Positions 19,131 through 28,702 of a stretch of 64,000 nt of DNA are shown in pieces. Numbering within the stretch: position 1 is the stretch's first letter; each line of letters opens with the position of its first letter. The translations under genes and the position numbers were made by a program. The DNA is from Spirochaetales bacterium (lineage in GTDB: Bacteria > Spirochaetota > Spirochaetia > JC444 > Marispirochaetaceae), in assembly GCA_016935695.1 (NCBI GenBank), contig JAFGQL010000158.1, forward strand, positions 18,423-82,422. Reading direction: 5' to 3'. The notes below the pieces were generated by a model, which did not search any database, had not been told where the DNA came from, and saw nothing but the letters and a program-made list of their open reading frames with translations.

Positions 19131-19159
19131 TTGACCGCCCATGTCTATTCATCTATTCT
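19131..19159 (+). promoter_or_regulatory. Sigma70-like promoter placed for a leaderless or near-leaderless mRNA
   Basis: TTGACC (19131-19136), 17-bp spacer, TATTCT (19154-19159). Expected start site falls at about the ATG at 19168. Confidence 0.5.
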
Positions 19160-19167
19160 GTTTCTCG

Positions 19168-21375
19168 ATGAAGAAAATTTCTGCAGCTATATTTCTGGTC
19201 CTATTATCGGCTGCAACCCTATATTCACAAAGCTTATTGCGAACATCCGTTGAAGAGATTTTAACATCCGTGACGAATATTACAAGTATGTATCCGCGCT
19301 TGGAGGGATCTGCGGCGGAAAACAGTACTGTTTCGTACATCATTGAAGAGCTTAAACCCTACAACATACATTTTCAGTCATCGAATTTCCTGAACATGCA
19401 GGACAATCATTCTTTCAGCCAAATTCTCGAAGCCTCTTTACCGGGTAAAAGCCCTCAGACATTGGTGATTGTTGTACCGCTAAACCACGGAGTCGATGTA
19501 TCGATTGAAAACGACGGAGCAATCAATATTGGTCTGGGCATAGCAATTCTAAAGGAATTCTCCAAGCGTGAACTGCCTATCAGTTTGAAAGTACTGTTCC
19601 TTGGAGCCGAATTCGGTGAAGGAAAGGAATACCCCCTCGGAAGCAGACAATATCTATCCGCCTTTTATCCGATAGAGAGCCATATCTTCATGTATTTGAA
19701 CCTGAAGCGTATTCCTTCCAGAATTCTTATCCGCTCGGGAGGCACCGGGGTAGTAAGTCCCTATTGGTTCATAGAGCGCATCCGCAAAGCACTCGATCAC
19801 AGCGGCCTTTTTTATCTGCTCAAGGGAAATGAAAATCAGCTATATCGTCTAAGTCTTTGGGATTCACAACCGGTCATAGATGAATACCTGCAACAGGGGT
19901 ATCCTGCAGTAAGCATAGAGGGTCTTTACACAGATGAACGGGTGAATGTGTCCGAATGGTATTACGGTTTTTTTTCATTCATGGATCGTTTTATACAAGA
20001 AAACCGGGACGGTTTCATTGAAGAATGGGACAAACATTATCTGTTTTTTCAGCTCAGGTCCTGGTCATTCATCATTACCGAAAAATTACTGGTTCTATTG
20101 TTCATTGCCAGCATCATCATTCCTCTCTCCTACCCTTTCATATTTACTAAAAGATTTAAACGCTACCTGAAGTCTCTGGCAAGGAACTTTTGGGATCTCC
20201 CTGTAATTTTTGCGGGAATCTTCCTGTTTTTTCTGGCAGGAACGATACTTGTCTATATGCTTTTATACCTGCGCGGCTCCGATGTGATCTGGCAAAAATT
20301 CCCGGTCCGCTTTTTCGTGATGAAAGTATCGATATCTTTAGTTTTGTTTTCATTTCTCTTCGGGGTACTCAAGAAAGTCCCGTTTTCTAAAAACTCCACA
20401 TTCTACACGTCTTCTGCCCTTCTGCTGATCACCATCAACATATTAGTCTTATCCGGCCGCAATATCTCATTGAGTTACTATCTTTTATGGGCCTTGTTTT
20501 TTTCCTTTCTCTTCACTCTTGCCCGAAGCAAATGGCTAAAACTCGGAAGCCTTGTTGTCAGCATGTTTTTCCTGGTTAAACTCCTTATAGATATATTCTC
20601 TGTGCCTGCCATGCAACTGATTGAATTCCTGCTTCTCTCTCCGGTAAAAGGCAATCTGATAATTTCATCCAACATCATGCCCTTCCTTCTCATGCTAATA
20701 CGTCTGGACTTCCTTTTCCGGCATCGGGCCCTCAAGCGCCAGAAAGTATTCATGCGCAGTTTCGGTGTCATACTGGGATGCGCGACCATAGGTATTCTGG
20801 TCTCTCTCATACTTGTAGATCCCTATTCACAAGCAGATCCGCAGCCGGTGCTCATACGTGAGTACCGTAACCTGAATACCGACGAGATGGAGATACACAT
20901 CTCGTCGGAAGCGCCGTTTCGTGACCTTCTTGTCGGGATAAAGGAACTTGGCTACCCGATCATTTCAGGATTCAAGGATTATTCGACGGTGGTTTACAAT
21001 TTTGACCAGCCCCTGGAAATAGATACCAGTAAAAACGTATTTTTAAGCAGAGAGAACATTACACTGCGGATCTCATCATCCAGAAAAGTAAAATCCCTAA
21101 CCCTGTCCTTTGATATTTCAGACCCCATAATATACGATGCAAATTTTCCTTACACCCTTTCCCCGTCAGACAATACCGCGGTTCTTCATATAGGCACATC
21201 ACCGCCGAACCCTCTCGTCATTGAATTGACAGTTCCGCAAAATGACATTCAGATACTTCGTTTGGAAGGAGAGCTCTACCCTGAGAAAGAAGACAGTCAA
21301 GTGATCTCCGGTAAGGATATACGTGTACACATCAAGAAAGAATTTTCATATACATTTGACGTACGCGGGCTCTGA
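19168..21375 (+). CDS. Polytopic membrane protein with N-terminal M28-peptidase-like domain
   Basis: Signal MKKISAAIFLVLLSAATLYSQ; NDGAINIGLGIAILKEF and VLFLGAEFGEGKEYPLGSRQYL resemble M28 motifs; multiple TM helices follow. The track ORF starts at 19141; 19168 fits the signal peptide better. Confidence 0.65.
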   Translation: MKKISAAIFLVLLSAATLYSQSLLRTSVEEILTSVTNITSMYPRLEGSAAENSTVSYIIEELKPYNIHFQSSNFLNMQDNHSFSQILEASLPGKSPQTLVIVVPLNHGVDVSIENDGAINIGLGIAILKEFSKRELPISLKVLFLGAEFGEGKEYPLGSRQYLSAFYPIESHIFMYLNLKRIPSRILIRSGGTGVVSPYWFIERIRKALDHSGLFYLLKGNENQLYRLSLWDSQPVIDEYLQQGYPAVSIEGLYTDERVNVSEWYYGFFSFMDRFIQENRDGFIEEWDKHYLFFQLRSWSFIITEKLLVLLFIASIIIPLSYPFIFTKRFKRYLKSLARNFWDLPVIFAGIFLFFLAGTILVYMLLYLRGSDVIWQKFPVRFFVMKVSISLVLFSFLFGVLKKVPFSKNSTFYTSSALLLITINILVLSGRNISLSYYLLWALFFSFLFTLARSKWLKLGSLVVSMFFLVKLLIDIFSVPAMQLIEFLLLSPVKGNLIISSNIMPFLLMLIRLDFLFRHRALKRQKVFMRSFGVILGCATIGILVSLILVDPYSQADPQPVLIREYRNLNTDEMEIHISSEAPFRDLLVGIKELGYPIISGFKDYSTVVYNFDQPLEIDTSKNVFLSRENITLRISSSRKVKSLTLSFDISDPIIYDANFPYTLSPSDNTAVLHIGTSPPNPLVIELTVPQNDIQILRLEGELYPEKEDSQVISGKDIRVHIKKEFSYTFDVRGL

Positions 21376-21384
21376 TAGTATACT
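21356..21384 (+). promoter_or_regulatory. Strong sigma70-like promoter inside the 3' end of the preceding CDS
   Basis: TTGACG (21356-21361), 17-bp spacer, TATACT (21379-21384). Confidence 0.65.
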
Positions 21385-21412
21385 TTAACCAGGACTACAT
21401 AACGGAGGGTAT

Positions 21413-21481
21413 ATGGAAAGCCCACCAAAAAATACAGGCCGGATTATTCCGGCAGCCTTACATGAACTACATATTTTCTGA
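21413..21481 (+). CDS. Possible 22-aa peptide within the candidate RNA
   Basis: ACGGAGGGTAT then ATG; MESPPKNTGRIIPAALHELHIF*. Good ribosome-binding site but no homology evidence. Confidence 0.3.
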   Translation: MESPPKNTGRIIPAALHELHIF

Positions 21482-21593
21482 TTTACATCTTTTATGATGT
21501 ACAGTGGTTAGATAAAAGGCGTATTGCACGCTTTAACAGTGAGTCAGATTTGGCGGCTTCAATGGTTTATCCATAGCAACGTCACTGATTCTT

Positions 21594-21621
21594 AAAGCCG
21601 GATGATTTCCGGCTTTTTTTT
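21594..21621 (+). terminator. Rho-independent terminator of the candidate RNA
   Basis: AAAGCCGGA-TGATT-TCCGGCTTT followed by an unbroken T run. Confidence 0.85.
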
Positions 21622-21868
21622 GTGCTCATTCTTTATTCATGAACACCCTTGTTTTTTGCCAATATCTCCATTATATTTATTATATGCAAATGCTTCCCTT
21701 CCTGGAGTACAGGATATTTTCATTTCTACGGCAATTCAAACTGCTGCCAGAAAATTTCCATCTAAAACCCGTAAAGAGAGTCTATCTCACGTTGGTAATG
21801 ACCGCAACGGAAGCGGAACACCTGCGGGTATACCTTCGAAATTAATAAAGGAAAAATCTTTTTGCGCA

Positions 21869-22504
21869 TCACCCCGCACAGACAGAAACAGCTGTTTCAG
21901 CAGCACTCGCCGCATCAGGAGCATAAAAATCGGCGCCGATGGTCTCACAGAATGACTGGGATACGGGGGCTCCTCCGACAAGAATTTTAACCGTGTCGCG
22001 TATGCCAGAATCATTTGCGGCTTTTATGACATTCGCCATTTCCGTCATGGTCGTGGTCAACAGCGCAGAACAGGCAATAATATCTGCTTTGGCTTCCTGA
22101 GCCTTTGTAATGAAATTCTGGGCCGGAACATCGACGCCGATGTCAATGACATTCAAACCCTTCCCTTCCATCATGATTTTCACCAGGTTTTTGCCAATAT
22201 CATGCAGATCGCCTTTGACGGTACCAAGGATTACCGTGCCCTTGGATTCAACCGATTCTCCCGCCAATGCAGGTTTCAACAATGCGATCCCGGCATTCAT
22301 TGCTCTTGCGGCAATCAGTACCTCCGGAATGAACACCTGGTTGTTCTTGAATTTTTCACCTATAACTCCCATCCCTGCAAGTAAGCCGTTTTCCAGTATT
22401 TCCTTTGCGCTTACTCCCTCATCCAGGGCGGCAGTCACAAGGTCGGACACTTCTTTTGCGCGTCCCTTTTGAAGTAATTCTGACATAGCTTGCAAATCAG
22501 CCAT
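21869..22504 (-). CDS. Methyltransferase cognate corrinoid (B12-binding) protein, MtbC/MttC-like
   Basis: KFKNNQVFIPEVLIAARAMNAGIALLKP helical domain; TVKGDLHDIGKNLVKIMMEGKGLNVIDIGVDVP (DxHxxG). Start at MADLQAMSEL preceded by AGGAG; the track ORF extends upstream to 22561. Confidence 0.9.
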   Translation of the reverse strand: MADLQAMSELLQKGRAKEVSDLVTAALDEGVSAKEILENGLLAGMGVIGEKFKNNQVFIPEVLIAARAMNAGIALLKPALAGESVESKGTVILGTVKGDLHDIGKNLVKIMMEGKGLNVIDIGVDVPAQNFITKAQEAKADIIACSALLTTTMTEMANVIKAANDSGIRDTVKILVGGAPVSQSFCETIGADFYAPDAASAAETAVSVCAG

Positions 22505-22612
22505 AGGTATAATCTCCTGTAATTGTACAGTTGTAGTATGTATACGCCGAAGTATGGACACAGTGTACTATAGATTCCCGGTAATTCAAGATTTATTAAC
22601 CATTTTTTCCTT

Positions 22613-24403
22613 TCAGGGAAACATCATGTGTTCCATGAAGTACTCATTGAAGGTGTGGTTCCCCGACAACTCTATATAATGTGCCCCCTGGGCGATACCC
22701 TGCGCTTTGCATAATGCTGACTCATCAAGAAGTACTTCCAGAGCTCCTTCTCCCGAACTGTTTCCGGAAAACTCAATTTTCCCTGCCCATGAAGGATTGA
22801 ACAAGCCGATTGCCATGGCATTTTCCACATCTATATAATTCCCGAACGCTCCCGCAACACATACGCGCGCAATCCGTTCCCGATCAATTCCAGAAGTATC
22901 GATCAGGGCTTCTATACCTGCGCGGACTGCGGCCTTTGCAAGTTGAACTTCCCGCAGGTCTTTCTGGGTAATACGGACTTTATCCGAAAGCTCTATGTAC
23001 AGCTCATTCTCCAGCTGCTTCACCTGAACGCCACAGGCTTCGGTACCTTCGGGTGCGAAGGCTCCGGTTTCATCGACTAAGTCTTTCCTCCGCAAAACCG
23101 CGACAAGGTCTATGATGCCGGATCCGCAGATTCCCACAGGTACTTTGTCATGAATAGTCTCATACCTGATTTTTTTGCCGTCTATGCGCACGGAAAATAC
23201 TGCACCTGCGATTCCGCCTGTCCCGCAGGAAAGATGGGCTCCTTCAAAAGCCGGGCCCGCCGCAGTGGCGCAGGTGTATAAAACCTCCCTGTTCCCCAAT
23301 GCAACTTCTCCGTTCGTACCCAGGTCTACAAAAAGAGTAATTTCCTGCAAGCGGTACATTCCCGAAGACAGGATGCCCGAGGTAATATCCCCTCCCACGA
23401 AAGCGGCAATGGATGGCATGAGTACGGTGAGCCCTTTTGGATGAACAGAAGCAAAGAGTTCGTCATTTCTTACGGTAAGGGATTCCAGAAAAGCCGGAGT
23501 GAACGGGCTTACACCGAGCTGCCGGACAGGTACTCCTGCAAGAAAGTGCAGCATTGCCGTATTACCTGAACAGACGATCATATGAATGTGCAACGGGTCT
23601 ACTCCACAGGAGCCGCAAACATTGCGGATCATACAATCCACCTCGTTCCGGACAGCTGTTGAAAGGACCTCCACACCTCTGGTATTTGCGTAGTGTATCC
23701 GGCTGATAACGTCGGCGCCGCAGCTGCGCTGAGGATTAAGAGATGAAGTGGTACCCGTTATGTTTCCTGTATGGAGGTCCACAAGATACAGGACCATGGT
23801 AGTAGTACCTATATCCACAGCCGCCCCGAAATGAACCGGCCCCCGGGCGCCCCCGAGAATACGGTTCTGCCACACAAGAAAATAATGTGGCTGATCGGGA
23901 GTATCCATACAGGCAGCCATATCCTGAACCACACTGACAGATTCCCCGGCAGAAACACTTCCTGATACACCCGCAAAACTCGAAAGGACCGCAGAAACAT
24001 GATCGCGGAAGACAGTATCAGGCCCTTTCGGCAGGTTCACGGGGACCAGTGTAACCGCAGGTTTCAGACTCCTCACCGCAAAGGAGGTATCCTCAAGTAT
24101 CTTTACCGCCCCCGCGTCCAGAATATAGATTTCGGCCTCTCCTGCGATCTTTGCTGCGCAACTTAGCCGGAAGCCTTCTTTTATCCGTTTTTCATCCAGC
24201 AGTCGCAGCTCTTCTTCACCTGGCTCGGAAACAGCCCCGTGTACCTTCACCAGGCATTTACCGCAGGTCCTTGCGCCGCCGCAGGGCGCATGAATACCGG
24301 AAATTCCTGCGTGTCTGAGGGCATCCAGAATTATCGTTTCATGTCGAACTCTTATCTTCTGTTTTTTGTTTCCCTGGTGTACGGTAACTGTATGGGTTTT
24401 CAT
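22613..24403 (-). CDS. ASKHA-domain corrinoid activation protein (RACo/RamA-like) with N-terminal 2Fe-2S ferredoxin domain
   Basis: GIHAPCGGARTCGKCLVKVHG plant-type ferredoxin motif; FGAAVDIGTTTMVLYLVDL, LFVDLGTNGEVALGN, CGSGIIDLVAVLRR, VCVAGAFGNYIDVENAMAIGLFN. Confidence 0.9.
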   Translation of the reverse strand: MKTHTVTVHQGNKKQKIRVRHETIILDALRHAGISGIHAPCGGARTCGKCLVKVHGAVSEPGEEELRLLDEKRIKEGFRLSCAAKIAGEAEIYILDAGAVKILEDTSFAVRSLKPAVTLVPVNLPKGPDTVFRDHVSAVLSSFAGVSGSVSAGESVSVVQDMAACMDTPDQPHYFLVWQNRILGGARGPVHFGAAVDIGTTTMVLYLVDLHTGNITGTTSSLNPQRSCGADVISRIHYANTRGVEVLSTAVRNEVDCMIRNVCGSCGVDPLHIHMIVCSGNTAMLHFLAGVPVRQLGVSPFTPAFLESLTVRNDELFASVHPKGLTVLMPSIAAFVGGDITSGILSSGMYRLQEITLFVDLGTNGEVALGNREVLYTCATAAGPAFEGAHLSCGTGGIAGAVFSVRIDGKKIRYETIHDKVPVGICGSGIIDLVAVLRRKDLVDETGAFAPEGTEACGVQVKQLENELYIELSDKVRITQKDLREVQLAKAAVRAGIEALIDTSGIDRERIARVCVAGAFGNYIDVENAMAIGLFNPSWAGKIEFSGNSSGEGALEVLLDESALCKAQGIAQGAHYIELSGNHTFNEYFMEHMMFP

Positions 24404-24596
24404 GGCTGCTCCCGTTCATCCCGTACCTGATTTACAGGCACATTGATCAAAATAATAGTATGCCGTTCATTCCGAGGCAAGGCGCGGATCACAGATACAA
24501 AACAATTGACTTGCACTGGTTAAAGGATGATACTATATGAAGAAAGCCGCAGTGCAGACAGGTATACTTTAAACATGCGGCCCAGGCAGAATAAAA

Positions 24597-24953
24597 ATGG
24601 AAGACCAGGAAAAACGAAAATTCAGCAGAGCCCATTTTCACGGTAACGGCGTTCTATTGAAAGGGAGCGTTCAGTACCCGGTACAGGTGGAAGATTTGTC
24701 CCTCCGGGGGGTGCTCATATCTTGTGACCAGCACCTTCAACTTCATGAAGAAGTACGTTTTCACCTGATACTGACACATTCGGATATAGTGATCGAAACT
24801 GAAGGCGTAGTTGTCCATAAACATGGCAGAGAATACGGAATCAAATTCACACTGGTTGATGCCGAGGGCATGATTCACCTGCGGAGCATCATGGAATACA
24901 ATACCGAAGATTTTTCGGGAATTGAAAACGAACTTTTTTTCCTGAAAAACTGA
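24597..24953 (+). CDS. PilZ domain protein (candidate c-di-GMP receptor)
   Basis: RKFSRA (RxxxR) and VEDLSLRGVLIS (DxSxxG). Confidence 0.85.
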   Translation: MEDQEKRKFSRAHFHGNGVLLKGSVQYPVQVEDLSLRGVLISCDQHLQLHEEVRFHLILTHSDIVIETEGVVVHKHGREYGIKFTLVDAEGMIHLRSIMEYNTEDFSGIENELFFLKN

Positions 24954-24960
24954 ACATTCC

Positions 24961-25716
24961 TCAATCTGCAGTTATTCCTTTCTGCCCCTCCATAGACCTT
25001 GCAGTGAACATGGAAAAATCTGCGGTCCAGGGGCCTTTTCGCGTGATACCCTCAAGACATTGATGCAGCCTGAAGAGGTATTCTTCCCGCCGGATCTCAC
25101 GGGCTCCGAACCGCTCAACATGATCAGTGCGTACCTGGCTGTCGATCAGTTCTATGCCCTGGGCTTGCATATAACGTACTCCCGTAACAAAGCCAGTCTT
25201 GCTGGCATCATTCATGCGGGAAAACATGGATTCTCCGAAGAAACAATCTCCCAGGGAAACGCCGTAAAGACCACCCGCGAGTTCGGCATGATGCCATACT
25301 TCAAAACTGTGGGCATATCCGAGTTCGTGAAGCTCAACGTATCCTTCAATCATTTCCTGGGTAATCCATGTCCCGTCCTGACCCGGCCGCGGAGCCTGCG
25401 CACAGCCTTGCACCACCTGGCTGAAGGCCGTGTCACAGGTCACGGTATACTGTCTTCTCCGCATGTACCGTTTCAAAGAAGATGGTATATGGAGATCCTG
25501 GGGATTGAGCACAAAACGAGGATCAGGTGACCACCACAAAATGGGCTCATGTTCTGAAAACCACGGAAAAATTCCCTGCTCGTAGGCACTCAAGAGCATT
25601 CCGGGAGAAAGATTCCCTCCGGTACACAGGATACCGTATTCATCTGCCTCACGGGGATGGGGAAACTGGATGCGTTCATGCTGGTTAAGGTAGGGAAAGC
25701 TCATCGCTTCCCGCAA
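24961..25716 (-). CDS. aat: Leucyl/phenylalanyl-tRNA--protein transferase
   Basis: FPHPREADEYGILCTGGNLSPGMLLSAYEQGIFPWF, WWSPDPRFVL, SFEVWHHAELAGGLYGVSLGDCFFGESMFSR. Probable start at MSFPYL (25704). Confidence 0.96.
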   Translation of the reverse strand: MREAMSFPYLNQHERIQFPHPREADEYGILCTGGNLSPGMLLSAYEQGIFPWFSEHEPILWWSPDPRFVLNPQDLHIPSSLKRYMRRRQYTVTCDTAFSQVVQGCAQAPRPGQDGTWITQEMIEGYVELHELGYAHSFEVWHHAELAGGLYGVSLGDCFFGESMFSRMNDASKTGFVTGVRYMQAQGIELIDSQVRTDHVERFGAREIRREEYLFRLHQCLEGITRKGPWTADFSMFTARSMEGQKGITAD

Positions 25717-28003
25717 TAGAATCTGGCAATAAGGTATCGGTAACCTTAATGCTGATATCCCCGTCGGCCATCCTCGCCTCTGCGTGCCCGCCGTTTATCA
25801 GCTTTCCAAAAAGAATTTCATCTACAAAAAAACTCTTAATTTTTTCATCTATCAGCCGTGCAATATTCCTGGCACCGTATTCAGGACTGAAACCCTTTTC
25901 TGCAATAAAACGCCGGCATGGATCTGTCACCTTCAGGCTTACATTCTTTTCACTGAGGGTGCGCCTGAAGTCGCTGATTTCCTTATCCACTATCCGCAGG
26001 ATATGATCAATGGACAGAGCATTGAAACTGACAATCTTATCCAGCCTGTTTCTGAACTCGGGATTGAAGGTTCCCTCGACTGCTTCGCCGATGGCTTCTG
26101 TGCTGACGATCCTGTCTCCGAAACCGATAATGGCTTTGCCCAGATTACGCGCCCCGGCGTTTGAGGTCATAATCAGGACCACGTTCCTGAAATCGGCCTT
26201 TCGGCCGCTGTTGTCCGTGAGTGTGGCATAGTCCATCACCTGCAGGAGTATATTGAAAATATCCGGATGGGCCTTCTCTATCTCATCCAAAAGTACAACC
26301 GCATGGGGGGTCTTTCGTACCGTGTCGGTAAGCAAACCGCCTTCATCGTAACCGACATACCCGGGGGGAGCACCGACCAGACGGGAAACGGTATGTTTTT
26401 CCTGATACTCGCTCATATCAAAGCGGTGGAGAGTTACACCCAGATACGCGGCAAGCTGTTTTGCCAGTTCGGTTTTCCCTACTCCGGTAGGTCCGACAAA
26501 CAAAAAGGAGGCAACAGGTTTATCCGGCCCCTTAAATCCGGCCCGCGATCTTTTTACCGCTTCTACAACAGAATGTATGGCATCATCCTGACCGTAAATA
26601 ACGGCTTTCAAGTCAGCTTCCATCTGCTGCAGTTTGGAAACCTCATTCACCGAAACAGTACGCTCAGGAATTTTTGCTATCTTAGATATGACCTTCTCAA
26701 TCATCTCCTCGTTTATAATGGCCGGTGTCTGCCTGGGTTCCGTCTTATCCTTGTAGGCGAGAATATGCATATATGCGCCAGCCTCATCGATAACATCTAT
26801 GGCTTTATCTGGGAGGTGTCTGTCGTTTATGAATTGATCAGACAACTCAACCGCTGATCTGAGGGCTTCCTCTGTGAATACCACCTGGTGATAGTCCTCA
26901 TAACGTTGTTTCAAGCCCTTCAGGATATCTATTGTTTCATCGACTGTGGTTTCTGTTATCTCAATTCTTTGAAAACGCCGGGATAACGCTCTGTCCTTGT
27001 CAAAAAACTTTTTGTACTCATCGTAGGTGGTGGACCCCATACACCGCAGTTTCCCGCCTGCGAGAGCAGGTTTGAGTATGTTGCTCGCGTCCATAGAACC
27101 GCCTGCAGTAGCCCCGGCGCCGACAATAGTATGTATTTCATCTATAAACAAAATTATCTTCTTTTGCTTTTCAAGTTCGCTGATAACCGCTTTCAGCCGT
27201 TCCTCGAAATCACCGCGAAACCGGGTTCCTGCAAGAAGGCCTCCCATGTCAAGGGAAAACACCCTGTAGTCCTTGAGAAGCTCAGGCACATCGCCGTCTG
27301 CAATGCGGGCGGCAAGCCCCTCTGCAATGGCTGTTTTCCCCACCCCTGGATCACCGACCAAAACCGGATTGTTTTTCATCCTGCGGCACAGAACCTGTAT
27401 GGTCCGTTCAACAATATCAGCCCTGCCGATTAATGGCTCGAGCTCTCCTTTCGATGCAGCAGCGGTCAATTCCCGGGTAAAGCTGGCCAGGGCGGTTTTC
27501 TTCCTTTTGCTTTTTCCTCCGGACAGCGGCTCCTCTTCTTCCTCTGTACTTCCTTCTGCCCCGTCTTCGTAGTCCTCATCCGAAACCTGGGCGCGGGATA
27601 TGCATTTCAAGAGCTTATACCGCGTCATTCCGGCTTTTCTGAGAAAATATGCGCCGAAAGATTCCTTTTCATCCATGATGGATACCAGTAAATCACCGAC
27701 TTCCAGGGACTGTGCGGAGGAGGTCTGGGTGTGGAACACTGCCCGTTCAATGACTCCCTGAAATCCAAGAGACTGCTCCGGGTCCTTACCTTTCACCACG
27801 GTCATTTTACTGTCGAAATACTCAACCAGGTCGTTCCTCACATGCTCCATATTACAACCGCAGGCTGCCATAATTTCAGCAGTTGAATCATAAAACAAAG
27901 ACGCGTACAGCACATGCTCAGGGGTCAGGAACTCATGGTTTCTGCTCTTTGCGTCAGCATAGGCTTCATTCAGAATGTTCTGTACTTCATTGCTTATTTT
28001 CAT
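25685..28003 (-). CDS. clpA: ATP-dependent Clp protease ATP-binding subunit ClpA
   Basis: Clp N-domain; [15 protein letters not shown] and [16 protein letters not shown] Walker A motifs; linked to clpS and aat. Confidence 0.96.
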   Translation of the reverse strand: MKISNEVQNILNEAYADAKSRNHEFLTPEHVLYASLFYDSTAEIMAACGCNMEHVRNDLVEYFDSKMTVVKGKDPEQSLGFQGVIERAVFHTQTSSAQSLEVGDLLVSIMDEKESFGAYFLRKAGMTRYKLLKCISRAQVSDEDYEDGAEGSTEEEEEPLSGGKSKRKKTALASFTRELTAAASKGELEPLIGRADIVERTIQVLCRRMKNNPVLVGDPGVGKTAIAEGLAARIADGDVPELLKDYRVFSLDMGGLLAGTRFRGDFEERLKAVISELEKQKKIILFIDEIHTIVGAGATAGGSMDASNILKPALAGGKLRCMGSTTYDEYKKFFDKDRALSRRFQRIEITETTVDETIDILKGLKQRYEDYHQVVFTEEALRSAVELSDQFINDRHLPDKAIDVIDEAGAYMHILAYKDKTEPRQTPAIINEEMIEKVISKIAKIPERTVSVNEVSKLQQMEADLKAVIYGQDDAIHSVVEAVKRSRAGFKGPDKPVASFLFVGPTGVGKTELAKQLAAYLGVTLHRFDMSEYQEKHTVSRLVGAPPGYVGYDEGGLLTDTVRKTPHAVVLLDEIEKAHPDIFNILLQVMDYATLTDNSGRKADFRNVVLIMTSNAGARNLGKAIIGFGDRIVSTEAIGEAVEGTFNPEFRNRLDKIVSFNALSIDHILRIVDKEISDFRRTLSEKNVSLKVTDPCRRFIAEKGFSPEYGARNIARLIDEKIKSFFVDEILFGKLINGGHAEARMADGDISIKVTDTLLPDSIAGSDELSLP

Positions 28004-28053
28004 TGGACTATATCACCTCGTTACATTGCCGGTCACGGCTATACATTGACATC

Positions 28054-28431
28054 TCAGGCTTCTTCTACTGTACACTGCAGGGGAAATTCTGCTTCTTTTG
28101 CCAAAAGCAGAACCTGCTGTACCTTCGTTTGTGCAACATCGAAGGTAAATACACCTACTACCCCTCGGCCTTTTTTATGAACATCCAGCATGATCTGGGT
28201 TGCCTCCTGCATTCCCTTCCGAAACACCTTCTGCAGAACAAACACGACAAACTCCATTGTCGTATAATGATCATTGTAAAGAACCACCTTATACATTGAT
28301 GGTTTTTTCACCTTCTGATGAGTATCTTCCTGTATTCCTGTTCCGGTTCCTGTTGTAAATGGCTGCGACAATCTTACGACTCCGTTCCTGGCAAGTGCTG
28401 TACTGAATTTACTAAAAACATGGCAGTTCAA
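28054..28431 (-). CDS. clpS: ClpS N-degron adaptor
   Basis: MYKVVLYNDHYTTMEFVVFVLQKVFRKGMQEATQIMLDVHKKGRGVVGVFTFDVAQTKV. N-terminus uncertain. Confidence 0.93.
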   Translation of the reverse strand: MNCHVFSKFSTALARNGVVRLSQPFTTGTGTGIQEDTHQKVKKPSMYKVVLYNDHYTTMEFVVFVLQKVFRKGMQEATQIMLDVHKKGRGVVGVFTFDVAQTKVQQVLLLAKEAEFPLQCTVEEA

Positions 28432-28589
28432 TCAATGGTAATCGTCTTTCAATTTGGCCATCTTCCGTTTTTTACGCATCACATGGAACTGTTCCCATGC
28501 TCTGCAAAAAACCCTCTGAACCCCAATGATGATTTCAAAATATCCTGTTGACATTTATGCCCAGTAAGGTTATAAATGTGCCTGCAATC

Positions 28590-28662
<73 letters not shown>

Positions 28663-28670
28663 TTGTATCT

Positions 28671-28702
28671 GCCTCCGGTCTTTTTGACCGGAGGCTTTTT
28701 TT
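28671..28702 (+). terminator. Rho-independent terminator after tRNA-Phe
   Basis: GCCTCCGGTC-TTTTT-GACCGGAGGC followed by TTTTTTT. Confidence 0.88.

Larger units (their letters stand above)
21391..21621 (+). ncRNA. Candidate structured RNA of about 230 nt, class unknown
   Basis: Lies between promoter and terminator. Hairpins: GCCGGA-TTAT-TCCGGC (21438-21453), TACATC-TTTTAT-GATGTA (21484-21501), AAAG(G)CGT/ACGCTTT (21515-21534), CAGTGA/TCACTG (21537-21587) enclosing ATGG-TTTAT-CCAT, and a terminator hairpin. Confidence 0.55.

Noticed and set aside
21639-21845. 68-aa + strand ORF downstream of the candidate RNA
   Set aside because: Follows a strong terminator, no convincing ribosome-binding site, no recognisable family.
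24404-24596. Possible cobalamin riboswitch upstream of the corrinoid activation operon
   Set aside because: No recognisable B12-box or large multi-stem aptamer in this short divergent intergenic region.
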